Positions 27,742 to 36,025 of a stretch of DNA of 64,000 bases are shown here, in pieces (the stretch's first letter is position 1; each line of letters begins with the position of its first letter). The stretch lies in contig CAXTVT010000007.1 of NCBI GenBank assembly GCA_964247745.1, positions 8,484 through 72,483 on the forward strand. Direction: 5' to 3'. The DNA comes from RH-AL1 sp964247745 (GTDB taxonomy: Bacteria; Pseudomonadota; Alphaproteobacteria; Rhizobiales; Beijerinckiaceae). The notes beneath the pieces are model-generated. The model was not told where the DNA came from. It did not search any database and saw nothing but the letters and a program-made list of their open reading frames with translations. Made by a program: the position numbers and the translations under genes.

Positions 27742-29118
27742 ATGACGGCCGGACCGGGTGCGAAGATCGAGGGCTGCCTCGCCGTGGTACTTGCCGCGGG
27801 CGAGGGTACGCGCATGGTGTCTGCGCGGCCCAAGGTCCTGCACGAGATCGCCGGTCGCTCGATGCTCGCCCATAGCCTCGCCGCCATCGAGGCCTCGGGC
27901 ATCGGTCGGGTCGCGCTGGTGGTCGGCCCCGGTCGCGACGACGTCGCCGCCGTGGCGCCGTCCGCGCGCGCTTTCACGCAGATCGAACGGCGCGGCACGG
28001 CCCATGCCGTGCTGGCGGCGGCCGAGGCGATCGCCGAGCGCCCCGACGACGTGCTCGTCGCCTTCGCCGACACCCCGCTGGTGCGCCCGGAGACGTTCGC
28101 GCTGATGCACGCGCGGCTGCGCGAGACCGGCGCCGCCGTCGTGGTGCTCGGCTTCGAGGCGCGCAACCCGGCGGGATACGGGCGTCTGCTGGTGGCCGGC
28201 GGCACGCTGATGGCGATCCGCGAGGAGAAGGACGCCTCCGCCGCCGAGCGCGCCGTGACCCTCTGCAACGGCGGCCTGATGGCGCTCTCCGGCGAGTACG
28301 CGCTCGCTCTGCTGCGCGAGGTGAAGCCGCAGAACGCGCAGAACGAATTCTACCTGACCGACGTCGTGGCCCTGGCCCACGCCCGCGGCCTGCCCACGGC
28401 CTTCGTCACCGTCGACGAAGCCGAGATCATGGGGGTGAACGACCGCGTGCAGCTCGCCCGCGCCGAGGCCGGCATCCAGGCGAGGCTGCGCGAGGCCGTC
28501 ATGCGTGCGGGCGCGACGCTGCTCGACCCCGGCAGCGTGACGCTCTCCTACGACACGGTGCTCGGCCGCGATGTCGTCGTCGAGCCGCACGTCATGTTCG
28601 CGCCGGGCGTCACCGTCGCCGACGGCGCTCGCATCCGGGCCTTCTCGCATCTCGAGGGCGTTCGCGTCGGCACGCGCGCGATCATCGGGCCGTTCGCCCG
28701 CCTGCGTCCAGGCAGTGTGCTCGGCGAGGACGTGCACGTCGGCAATTTCGTCGAGGTGAAGGCGTCGACGCTCGAGGCCGGGGTCAAGGCCAATCATCTC
28801 TCCTACATCGGCGACGCCAGCATCGGCGCGCGCAGCAACGTCGGTGCCGGCACCATCACGTGTAACTACGACGGCTACCTCAAGTCGCGCACGACGATCG
28901 GCGCCGATGTCTTCGTCGGCAGCCATTCCTCCCTGATCGCCCCGGTGACCATCGGCGAGGGCGCCTACATCGGCACGGGTTCGGTGGTGACGGACGACGT
29001 CTCCGCGCATGCGCTCGTGCTCGCCCGCGCCCGCCAGGTCGAGAAGCCGGGCTGGGCCAAGTCCTTCCGCGCGGGGCGATCCAACGCCAAGATCGCCTCC
29101 CGCACGACGAAATCCTGA
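27742..29118 (+). CDS. glmU: Bifunctional UDP-N-acetylglucosamine pyrophosphorylase / glucosamine-1-phosphate N-acetyltransferase
   Basis: A 458-residue enzyme doing the last two steps to UDP-GlcNAc. The N-terminal uridyltransferase shows LAAGEGTRMVSARPKVLHEI (residues about 12-31), FADTPLVRPE and CNGGLMAL. The C-terminal left-handed beta-helix acetyltransferase shows VGNFVEVKASTLEAGVKANH, YIGDASIGARSNVGAGTITC and NYDG. The start at 27742 has AAGGGG seven bases upstream. The frame is open 117 bp farther, but that stretch is unlike the family. glmS follows after 10 bp, so amino-sugar supply is encoded as one unit. Confidence 0.97.
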   Translation: MTAGPGAKIEGCLAVVLAAGEGTRMVSARPKVLHEIAGRSMLAHSLAAIEASGIGRVALVVGPGRDDVAAVAPSARAFTQIERRGTAHAVLAAAEAIAERPDDVLVAFADTPLVRPETFALMHARLRETGAAVVVLGFEARNPAGYGRLLVAGGTLMAIREEKDASAAERAVTLCNGGLMALSGEYALALLREVKPQNAQNEFYLTDVVALAHARGLPTAFVTVDEAEIMGVNDRVQLARAEAGIQARLREAVMRAGATLLDPGSVTLSYDTVLGRDVVVEPHVMFAPGVTVADGARIRAFSHLEGVRVGTRAIIGPFARLRPGSVLGEDVHVGNFVEVKASTLEAGVKANHLSYIGDASIGARSNVGAGTITCNYDGYLKSRTTIGADVFVGSHSSLIAPVTIGEGAYIGTGSVVTDDVSAHALVLARARQVEKPGWAKSFRAGRSNAKIASRTTKS

Positions 29119-29128
29119 AAGGCTTCCC

Positions 29129-30967
29129 ATGTGCGGCATCGTCGGGATCCTCGGCCGGGAGCCGGTCGCCGATCGGCTCGTCGAGGCGCTGAAGCGGCTC
29201 GAATATCGCGGCTACGATTCCGCAGGCGTCGCCACGCTGGAGGGCGGCAATCTCGTGCGCCGCCGCGCGCAGGGCAAGCTGAAGAACCTCGAGGCGGTGC
29301 TGCGCGCCGAGCCTCTGGCGGGCACGATCGGCATCGGCCACACCCGCTGGGCCACGCACGGGCGGCCGACCGAGAACAATGCCCATCCCCATGCCACGGC
29401 GAAGGTGGCGGTGGTGCACAACGGCATCGTCGAGAATTTCCGCGAGCTGCGCGACGAGCTGCGTGCCAAAGGGCACGTCTTCGTCACCGAGACGGACACG
29501 GAGGTCGTGGCCCACCTCGTCACCGACGCGTTGGACAGCGGCCTGACGCCGGCCGAGGCCGTGGCCGTGAGCCTGCCCCGGCTGCGCGGCGCCTTCGCGC
29601 TCGCCTTTCTCTTCGACGGCGAGCCCAACCTGCTGATCGGCGCGCGACAGGGCGCGCCGCTCGCCGTCGGCTACGGACAGGGCGACAATGCCGGGACGAT
29701 GTATCTCGGATCCGACGCGCTGGCCCTGGCGCCCTTCACCGACACGCTGACCTATCTGGAGGAGGGCGACTGGGTCGTGCTGACCCACGACAAGGCCGTG
29801 TTCTTCGACGCGAGCCATCTTCCGGTCGAGCGCAAGCGCCTGAAGACGATGGCCTCGGCCTTCCTGGTCGACAAGGGCAACCATCGCCACTTCATGGCCA
29901 AGGAGATCCACGAGCAACCCGAGGTCGTGGCACGCACCCTGGCGCATTACCTCGATATGTCGGCCGGTCGCGTGGCGCTGCCGTTCGCCCTGCCGCTCGA
30001 TCCCCGAACCCTCGACAAGCTGACGATCACCGCCTGCGGCACTGCCTACATGGCCGGGATGACGGCGAAGTACTGGTTCGAGAAGTTCGCGCGTCTCCCG
30101 GTGACGATCGAGGTCAGCTCCGAGTTCCGCTACGGCGAGGTGCCGATGGCCTCGCGTGGCCTGACGATCGTGGTTTCGCAATCGGGCGAGACGGCCGACA
30201 CGCTGGCCTGCCTGCGCTACTGCAAGGCGGCCGGGCAGAGCCTGCTGGCGGTGGTCAACGTCGCGACGTCGACCATGGCGCGCGAAGCCGACGTCGTGGC
30301 GCCGACGCTCGCCGGTCCCGAGATCGGCGTCGCCTCGACCAAGGCCTTCACCTGCCAGCTCGCCGTGCTGGCCTGCCTGGCTCTGGCGCTCGGGCGCGCT
30401 CGCGGCACGCTCTCCGAGGCGGACGAGGCGCGGCTCGTCGGCGAGCTGATCGCCGTGCCCGGCCTGATGGCCGAGGCGATGAAGCGCGAGCCGGCGTTCG
30501 AGCATCTGGCCCGCGAGTTCACGAAGGTGCGCGACGTGCTCTACCTCGGCCGCGGCACCTCGTATCCGCTGGCCATGGAGGGCGCGCTGAAGCTCAAGGA
30601 GCTGTCCTACATCCACGCCGAGGGCTACGCGGCGGGCGAGCTGAAGCACGGGCCGATCGCGCTGATCGACGAGGCCATGCCCGTCATCGTCATCGCGCCG
30701 ACCGACGCCGTCTACGAGAAGACCGTCTCCAACATGCAGGAGGTCGCCGCCCGCGGTGGTCGCCTCGTCCTGCTGGGCGACAGCCGCCTCGCGAAAGACT
30801 TCGCCAGCGAGGCCGAGGCCATCGTGACGCTGCCCGACATGGCGCCGGCCTTCACCGCGCTGGTCTACGCCGTGCCCGTGCAGATGATCGCCTACCACAC
30901 CGCCGTCGCCATGGGGAAGGACGCCGACCAGCCGCGCAATCTGGCGAAGAGCGTGACGGTGGAATAG
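29129..30967 (+). CDS. glmS: Glutamine-fructose-6-phosphate aminotransferase (isomerizing)
   Basis: A 612-residue enzyme that makes glucosamine-6-phosphate from fructose-6-phosphate and glutamine, the entry step to peptidoglycan and LPS amino sugars. After Met removal the catalytic Cys1 is exposed (MCGIVGILG). The glutaminase domain includes LEYRGYDSAGVA, GHTRWATHG and HNGIVENF. Two SIS domains follow (ACGTAYMAGMTAKYWFEK; GRGTSYPLAMEGALKLKELS) with the C-terminal DQPRNLAKSVTVE. Length is standard. No glmS-type ribozyme is expected or seen; only 10 bp separate it from glmU. Confidence 0.97.
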   Translation: MCGIVGILGREPVADRLVEALKRLEYRGYDSAGVATLEGGNLVRRRAQGKLKNLEAVLRAEPLAGTIGIGHTRWATHGRPTENNAHPHATAKVAVVHNGIVENFRELRDELRAKGHVFVTETDTEVVAHLVTDALDSGLTPAEAVAVSLPRLRGAFALAFLFDGEPNLLIGARQGAPLAVGYGQGDNAGTMYLGSDALALAPFTDTLTYLEEGDWVVLTHDKAVFFDASHLPVERKRLKTMASAFLVDKGNHRHFMAKEIHEQPEVVARTLAHYLDMSAGRVALPFALPLDPRTLDKLTITACGTAYMAGMTAKYWFEKFARLPVTIEVSSEFRYGEVPMASRGLTIVVSQSGETADTLACLRYCKAAGQSLLAVVNVATSTMAREADVVAPTLAGPEIGVASTKAFTCQLAVLACLALALGRARGTLSEADEARLVGELIAVPGLMAEAMKREPAFEHLAREFTKVRDVLYLGRGTSYPLAMEGALKLKELSYIHAEGYAAGELKHGPIALIDEAMPVIVIAPTDAVYEKTVSNMQEVAARGGRLVLLGDSRLAKDFASEAEAIVTLPDMAPAFTALVYAVPVQMIAYHTAVAMGKDADQPRNLAKSVTVE

Positions 30968-30990
30968 AATTCAAGAGAGGTTGGCCGGCT

Positions 30991-31656
30991 TTGATCCCCT
31001 GGGAAAAGATCGACACCGCGCCGATCCCCGGCGGCGCCGACGAGCTGCGCCTGATGCGGCGCGGGGCGGACTTCTCGATCTTCGTCGGTCGGGACGAGCT
31101 GATGAATTCGCGGCTCAGCGGGTCGGAGGAGGCGCTGGCCGTCGAGACCTGTCGGCGCCTCGCCGGCCCGAAACCGAAGCTGCTGATCGGCGGTCTCGGC
31201 ATGGGCTTCACGCTGCGCGCGGCCCTCGCCGTGCTGCCGCCGGATGCGAAAATCGTCGTCGCCGAGCTGGTCCCGGCCGTGGTGGCCTGGGCGCGCGGCC
31301 CGCTGGCCTCCGTCTTCGCCGGTTCCCTCGACGATCCGCGGGTCGATATCGTGGTGGACGACGTCGGCCTCGCGATAGGGACTGGCCCTTGGGACGCCAT
31401 CCTGCTCGACGTCGACAACGGACCGGACGGTCTGGTTCGTGTTGGAAACGACGCGCTCTACGGCGCGCGCGGCCTCGCTGCGGCCCACGCGGCGCTTCGT
31501 CCCGGCGGCCTGCTGTCGGTCTGGTCGGTGGAGCGCGACGAGGCCTTCGCGGGCCGCCTGCGAAAGGCCGGTTTCGCCGTCGAGGAGCTGCGAGCTCGCG
31601 CCAACGCCGGCAGGCGCGGGGCGCGGCATACGATCTGGGTGGGGCGTCGGAGTTGA
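30991..31656 (+). CDS. SpeE-like (spermidine synthase fold) methyltransferase-type protein
   Basis: A 221-residue Rossmann-fold protein resembling spermidine synthases. The nucleotide-binding part reads LLIGGLGMGFTLRAALAVLP, followed by VVAELVPAVVAWARG and WDAILLDVDNGPDGLVRVGN, the same order as in SpeE-like proteins. No separate N-terminal beta domain is present, so a true aminopropyltransferase role is doubtful; such genes are usually annotated as spermidine synthase-like. The TTG at 30991 (LIPWEKIDTAP) has GAGAGG upstream. It overlaps the next gene by TTGA and lies 23 bp after glmS. Confidence 0.75.
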   Translation: MIPWEKIDTAPIPGGADELRLMRRGADFSIFVGRDELMNSRLSGSEEALAVETCRRLAGPKPKLLIGGLGMGFTLRAALAVLPPDAKIVVAELVPAVVAWARGPLASVFAGSLDDPRVDIVVDDVGLAIGTGPWDAILLDVDNGPDGLVRVGNDALYGARGLAAAHAALRPGGLLSVWSVERDEAFAGRLRKAGFAVEELRARANAGRRGARHTIWVGRRS

Positions 31657-32886
31657 GGCCTTTCGGTCCGACCGACACGCTCTCCGCTGCCGAAGCCCGT
31701 CGCATCGCACTCGCCGCGCAAGGCTTCGGCCTCGCCCGGCCATCCGGTCCATCGATCGTAGCCATCTTCGCCGCGAGTTCGGCCGCCTTGCAATGCACCA
31801 GATCGACAGCGTCAACGTGCTGGCGCGCGCCCACTACCTGCTTTTGTTCTCGCGTCTCGGCGCCTATCCCAAGGCGCTGCTCGATTCCGCCGCCTGGGGC
31901 AAGCCGCGGCGCCTGTTCGAGTACTGGGCGCACGAGGCCTCGCTGCTGCCGTCCGATCTCCACCCGCTGCTGCGCTGGCATGGCGCGCCGAGCGCGGGCA
32001 GGGCACCTGGGATCGCGTGAAGCCCTATACCGGCGAGCGCCGCCCGACGGCCGAGGCGCTGCTCTCGCGTATCGCGGCCGAAGGGTCGGTCGCCGCCTCC
32101 GATGTTGCCGAGACGCGAAGCAACAGCGGCTGGTGGAAATGGAGCGAGGCCAAGAATGCCCTTGAATGGCTGTTCTGGGCGGGCAAGATCACGACGGCGA
32201 CGCGGCGCGGCAGCTTCGAGCGGGTCTACGACGTGCCGGAGCGCGTGCTGCCGCCTGCGGTGCTGGGAACGCCGACGCTCGACGAGGCCGACGCGCATCG
32301 TGCTCTGCTCGCTCTCTCCGCCGGTGCGCTCGGCGTCGCGAGCGCCGGCGATCTGCGCGACTACTTCCGTTCGAAGCCGTGCGATGCTCATCCGCGCATC
32401 GCCGAGCTGGTGGAGGCCGGTACGCTGGTGCCGGTGCGCGTGGAGGGCTGGTCTCAGTCGGCCTATCGTCACGCCGAGGCCCGCGCTCCGCGGCGCGTCG
32501 CCGGTCAGGCGCTGCTGTCACCGTTCGATCCGCTGATCTGGGAGCGCTCGCGCACGGAGCGGCTGTTCGGCCTGCGCTATCGCCTTGAGATCTACACACC
32601 GGCGGGGAAGAGGGTGCACGGCTACTACGTGCTGCCCTTTCTCTGCGACGGCGCGATCGTCGCGCGTGTGGACCTCAAGGCGGACCGACAAGCCGGCCGC
32701 CTGCTGGTGCAGAGCGCCCACCGCGAACCGGGCGCGCCGGACGACATCGCGGAGCGGCTTGCGGCGGAACTGGCCCTGACGGCTTCATGGCTCGATCTGC
32801 AGTCGGTGGCAGTGGCCGGCATCGGCGACTTGGCGGGGGCGCTGCCAGCGGTCATCGGCTCCGTGTCGATCCCGCGCTCGAGATAG
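31653..32886 (+). pseudogene. YcaQ-like winged-helix DNA glycosylase family gene with two frame breaks
   Basis: The gene encodes a protein of the YcaQ/HTH_42 family (relatives unhook DNA crosslinks), but its frame changes twice. From the TTG at 31653 it reads DTLSAAEARRIALAAQGFGL to about 31755. It then moves to a second frame: LRREFGRLAMHQIDSVNVLA and HYLLLFSRLGAYPKALLDSA, to about 31985. A third frame carries TWDRVKPYTGERRPTAEALL and WWKWSEAKNALEWLFWAGKI to 32886. Each break equals one missing base modulo three; all three segments have family-like sequence. No slippery heptamer is seen, so programmed shifting is unlikely. Decay or assembly error are the options. A 289-residue C-terminal part (32017-32886) is intact. 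Confidence 0.75.
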
Positions 32887-33043
32887 TTTTTCCCGTAGAA
32901 ATGGTCATTCTAGGTAGATCGACTGCAATCGTCGCTGCCTTTTCAAGGCATAGAACCGTATCCTGCGATAGGCGCGGCCGCGACCGAGGTCGATACAGAC
33001 ACGGTGGCGGTCCATCCGGAGTTCGCCGCGCGGGTCGGCGCAC

Positions 33044-34339
33044 CTACGCCGGCTCGCTCACCTCGATCCCGGCGATCGCCTCGGCAAAATCGCGGGCGGC
33101 GAAGGGCTCGAGGTCGTCGGCGGTCTCGCCGACGCCGATGAAGTGCACCGGCAGCTTGAACTTCTCCGCGATGGCCACCAGAATGCCGCCGCGCGCGGTG
33201 CCGTCGAGCTTGGTCATGACGAGCCCGGTGACGCCGGCGACCTTGCCGAAGATCTCGACCTGGCTCATCGCGTTCTGGCCGACCGTGGCGTCCAGCACCA
33301 GCAGCACGGCATGCGGCGCGTCGGCGTCGAGCTTCTTCATGACGCGGATGATCTTCTCCAGCTCGGCCATCAGCTCGGTGCGGTTCTGCAACCGCCCGGC
33401 CGTGTCCATCAAGAGCACGTCGGCGCCCGATGCGCGGGACTCTTCCATGGCCGTGTAGGCGAGGCCGGCGGCGTCCGAGCCCTGCTCGCGCGCGATCACG
33501 GGGCAGCCGAGCCGCTCGCCCCAGATCGTCAGCTGCGCGATGGCCGCGGCGCGGAACGTGTCGCCCGCGGCCAACGTGACCTTCATGCCCTCGGAGGTCA
33601 GCTTGGCGGCGAGCTTGCCGATCGTGGTGGTCTTGCCCGAGCCGTTGACGCCGACGACGAGGATCACGAAAGGCTTGGCGCCGCCAATTGCGATGGGACG
33701 GGCGCAGGGCGCGAGCACGCGCTCGACCTCGGCGGCGAGGATCGCCTTGACGGCGTCGGGTGCGATCTCGCGATCGTAGCGCCCCTTGCCGACGGCCTCC
33801 GAGATACGGGTTGCCGTAGCGACGCCGAGGTCGGCGCGGATCAGCACGTCCTCGAGGTCCTCGAGCATCGCCGCATCGAGCTTGCGCTTGGTGAAGATGT
33901 CGCCGATGCCGGTGCCGATCGCGCCGGACGAGCGCGACAATCCCTCGCGGAGGCGGCTCCACCAGGAGCGCTTGGGCTCGGCGGCCGGCTCTGGCTGGGC
34001 CTCGATCGTGAAGACGTCCTCCACGACCGGCAGGGGCTGCGCGGGTTTCGGCGGCCGGTGCATCTCGTCGGTCGGGATCGGCTCGACCGGACGCGCGACG
34101 GTGGCCGGAGGGATGTCGGCGGCAGGCGAGGGAGCCGGCTTGGGCGCAAGGCTCGAGACATCGCGTGCGACGACCTCTGCCGGTGTCGCGTCGGCGGCCG
34201 GGATGAACTCGTCGGAAGCCTTGGCTTGCGGCCGCCACGCCGGATCCTCGCTCGGGCGCTTGGAGGGCGCCGGCTCGGCCTGGCTGAAGATCTTGCGCAG
34301 GAAGCTCTTCTTGACAGGCGGTTCGCCGGTGTCGCTCAC
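33044..34339 (-). CDS. ftsY: Signal recognition particle receptor FtsY
   Basis: A 431-residue SRP receptor GTPase that brings ribosome-nascent-chain complexes to the SecYEG translocon. The first 110 residues form an acidic, proline-rich A domain. The N domain begins near RSWWSRLREGLSRSSGAIGT, and the G domain shows VVGVNGSGKTTTIGKLAAKL (G1), the DTAGRL motif (G3), TKLDGTARGGILVAI (G4) and FIGVGETADDLEPF at the C-terminus. It is convergent with the broken ycaQ-like gene and divergent from the small secreted protein at 34457. Confidence 0.97.
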   Translation of the reverse strand: MSDTGEPPVKKSFLRKIFSQAEPAPSKRPSEDPAWRPQAKASDEFIPAADATPAEVVARDVSSLAPKPAPSPAADIPPATVARPVEPIPTDEMHRPPKPAQPLPVVEDVFTIEAQPEPAAEPKRSWWSRLREGLSRSSGAIGTGIGDIFTKRKLDAAMLEDLEDVLIRADLGVATATRISEAVGKGRYDREIAPDAVKAILAAEVERVLAPCARPIAIGGAKPFVILVVGVNGSGKTTTIGKLAAKLTSEGMKVTLAAGDTFRAAAIAQLTIWGERLGCPVIAREQGSDAAGLAYTAMEESRASGADVLLMDTAGRLQNRTELMAELEKIIRVMKKLDADAPHAVLLVLDATVGQNAMSQVEIFGKVAGVTGLVMTKLDGTARGGILVAIAEKFKLPVHFIGVGETADDLEPFAARDFAEAIAGIEVSEPA

Positions 34340-34456
34340 CTAGAAATCCTCGCGGGTCGGGTTGCCCGCTTATAGGCCGGGGGCTGCGGCACCGCTACCC
34401 AAGTGCCACGCAGGCGTGATTGGGCGACGATCGCGCGGCGCGTTAGGCTCACGCGC

Positions 34457-34816
34457 ATGAAAAGCCTCTTCGCCGTGCCCCTTCTCTTCGCGCTCGGCGC
34501 GCCCGCCGAAGCCGCCGCACTCAAGGCGGCGACGGTGGGCTGCGCGACCCCGGCGGACGCCGGCAGGCTCGCCGCACTGCAGGGGCGCAAGGCGGCGCAG
34601 GACGCCGCGGCACAGCCGCTGGAGGCCAGCCGCGCCTGCCTCGCCTTCGCCAAGGGCATCGTCGTCGGTATCGACGAGTCCAAGCCGCCGCTGGCCTGCA
34701 TCCGGCTCAGCGGCGACCTCTCCTGCTACTGGATCGCGGCGTCGCTGGTCGACGAGCATCCTGGCGAGAAGGGCGGTGGCGGCGGCAAGAAGGGTGGCGG
34801 CAAACGCGGGCATTGA
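34457..34816 (+). CDS. Small secreted protein of unknown function
   Basis: A 119-residue protein with a signal peptide (MKSLFAVPLLFALGAPAEAA). The mature part is about 80 residues with four cysteines (in VGCATP, SRACLAF, PPLACIR and LSCYWI), which could form two disulfides in the periplasm. The tail is a Gly/Lys-rich run. I recognise no domain. The ATG at 34457 is chosen because it begins the signal peptide; an upstream ATG at 34403 adds an arginine-rich leader. It is convergent with purQ. Confidence 0.65.
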   Translation: MKSLFAVPLLFALGAPAEAAALKAATVGCATPADAGRLAALQGRKAAQDAAAQPLEASRACLAFAKGIVVGIDESKPPLACIRLSGDLSCYWIAASLVDEHPGEKGGGGGKKGGGKRGH

Positions 34817-34861
34817 GGGGGCTGCCAGCCAACGCGATCCGCTCGCCTGCGAGAACGATCC

Positions 34862-35542
34862 TCAGGCCGCCAGGCTCCGGAACAGCGCGAGGCCGTCGGT
34901 GCCGCCGCAGAGCGGATCGACCAGGTTCTCGGGGTGCGGCATCATCCCCAGCACGCGGAGGTCTTCGGAGAAGATCCCGGCGATCTCGTGCATCGAGCCG
35001 TTGGGCGAACCCAGGTTCTTCACGTGGCCGTCGCCGTCGCAATAGCGGAACGCCACGCGCCCGTCGCCTTCCAGCGCACGAATCGTGTCGGGATCGGCGG
35101 TGTAGTTGCCCTCGCCGTGCGCGATGGCGACTTCGATCGTTTGCCCGGCCTCGTAGTGCGAGGTGAAGGGCGTGTCGGCACGCTCGACCCGCAGGTGCTG
35201 CATGCGACAGACGAACTTGAGGTTGGCGTTGCGCATCAGCACGCCCGGCAGCAGGCCGCTCTCCACCAGGATCTGGAAGCCGTTGCAGATGCCCAGCACC
35301 AAGCCGCCGCGGGCGGCATGGGCACGGATCGCGTCCATGACCGGCGAGCGGGCGGCGATGGCCCCGCAGCGCAGATAATCGCCGTAGGAGAAGCCGCCGG
35401 GCAGCACCGCGAGGTCGGTGCCGGGCGGCAGATCGTGCTCGCCGTGCCAGACCGTCGTCGCCTCGGCGCCGCCGCGGCGCAGGGCGCGCAGGGCGTCACC
35501 CTCGCGGTTCGAGCCGGGGAAGACGACGACGGCGGCTTTCAT
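34862..35542 (-). CDS. purQ: Phosphoribosylformylglycinamidine synthase subunit PurQ
   Basis: A 226-residue class I glutamine amidotransferase subunit that supplies ammonia to PurL in purine synthesis, as part of the PurSQL complex. The nucleophile elbow is GLVLGICNGFQIL (Cys near residue 86), with oxyanion stretch LPGGFSYGDYLRCGA and the C-terminal catalytic His-Pro-Glu in MMPHPENL. The start at 35542 gives the usual MKAAVVVFPGSNREGD opening. purS normally lies just upstream, but here a 116-bp palindromic repeat and a TOBE gene occupy that place, so purS and purL must be outside the window. Confidence 0.96.
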   Translation of the reverse strand: MKAAVVVFPGSNREGDALRALRRGGAEATTVWHGEHDLPPGTDLAVLPGGFSYGDYLRCGAIAARSPVMDAIRAHAARGGLVLGICNGFQILVESGLLPGVLMRNANLKFVCRMQHLRVERADTPFTSHYEAGQTIEVAIAHGEGNYTADPDTIRALEGDGRVAFRYCDGDGHVKNLGSPNGSMHEIAGIFSEDLRVLGMMPHPENLVDPLCGGTDGLALFRSLAA

Positions 35543-35607
35543 GGGCGAGCGGTCCGGTGGCGATCGAGCGACAGCGCTAAAGCCTCGCGTCGGCGCCCGC
35601 AATGCTC

Positions 35608-35723
35608 GTCATTCCGGGGCTCGGCGCGAGCCGAGAACCCGGAACCCGCTGCGTTCTCCGTCGATCGCCGTGCCTGCTAGCGCAATGGATCCCGGATCGT
35701 CGCTTCGCGCCGTCCGGAATGAC
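35608..35723. repeat. Dispersed palindromic repeat, copy 2
   Basis: About 116 bp with outer arms GTCATTCCGG (35608-35617) and CCGGAATGAC (35714-35723), and inner related segments GAACCCGGAACCC and GGATCCCGGATCG. It is in the same family as the copy at 969-1078. It fills the space between the TOBE gene and purQ. Confidence 0.75.
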
Positions 35724-35732
35724 TGGGGTTGT

Positions 35733-35945
35733 TCAGGGCTTCACCAGCAGCACGTTGACCGCCTTGGCCACGACGTGGACGGTCGAGCCTTTCTCGATGC
35801 CGAGCTCGTCGAGCGAATCCTTGGTCATGACCGAGGACATCTCGTAGTCTGTGCCGGCCAGCTTGACCTTGACCTGGGCCATCACGCCGCCGGTCTTGAT
35901 CTCGATCACCTCGGCCGGAATGTCGTTGCGGGCGCCGTGTTTCAT
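35733..35945 (-). CDS. TOBE domain (molybdopterin-binding type) protein
   Basis: A 70-residue protein consisting of one TOBE/Mop domain. It reads RNDIPAEVIEIKTGGVMAQV and then the typical SVMTKDSLDELGIEKGSTVH. Stand-alone Mop proteins bind molybdate or tungstate as oligomers and are thought to store or buffer the oxyanion. It lies 80 bp beyond the solute-binding-protein remnant, with a terminator hairpin between them, so it is probably a separate transcript. No molybdate transporter or molybdoenzyme gene is in the window. Confidence 0.85.
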   Translation of the reverse strand: MKHGARNDIPAEVIEIKTGGVMAQVKVKLAGTDYEMSSVMTKDSLDELGIEKGSTVHVVAKAVNVLLVKP

Positions 35946-35986
35946 TGATTGTTCCTTGCTCTTCGCCCATCCGCGGGCATGAAGAA

Positions 35987-36010
35987 GCCCCGGCCTTTGC
36001 AGGCCGGGGC
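35987..36010 (-). terminator. Rho-independent terminator-like hairpin
   Basis: GCCCCGGCC (35987-35995) and GGCCGGGGC (36002-36010) form a perfect 9-bp stem with a 6-base loop. On the minus strand it is followed by TTCTTC. It lies 16 bp past the stop of the solute-binding-protein gene and fits a terminator with a weak T tract. Confidence 0.65.
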
Positions 36011-36025
36011 CAGGGGTGAAAAGGC

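Noticed and set aside
31653..32886. Programmed frameshifting in the ycaQ-like gene.
   Set aside because: No slippery heptamer or following structure is evident at either break, and two shifts in one gene of this family are not known.
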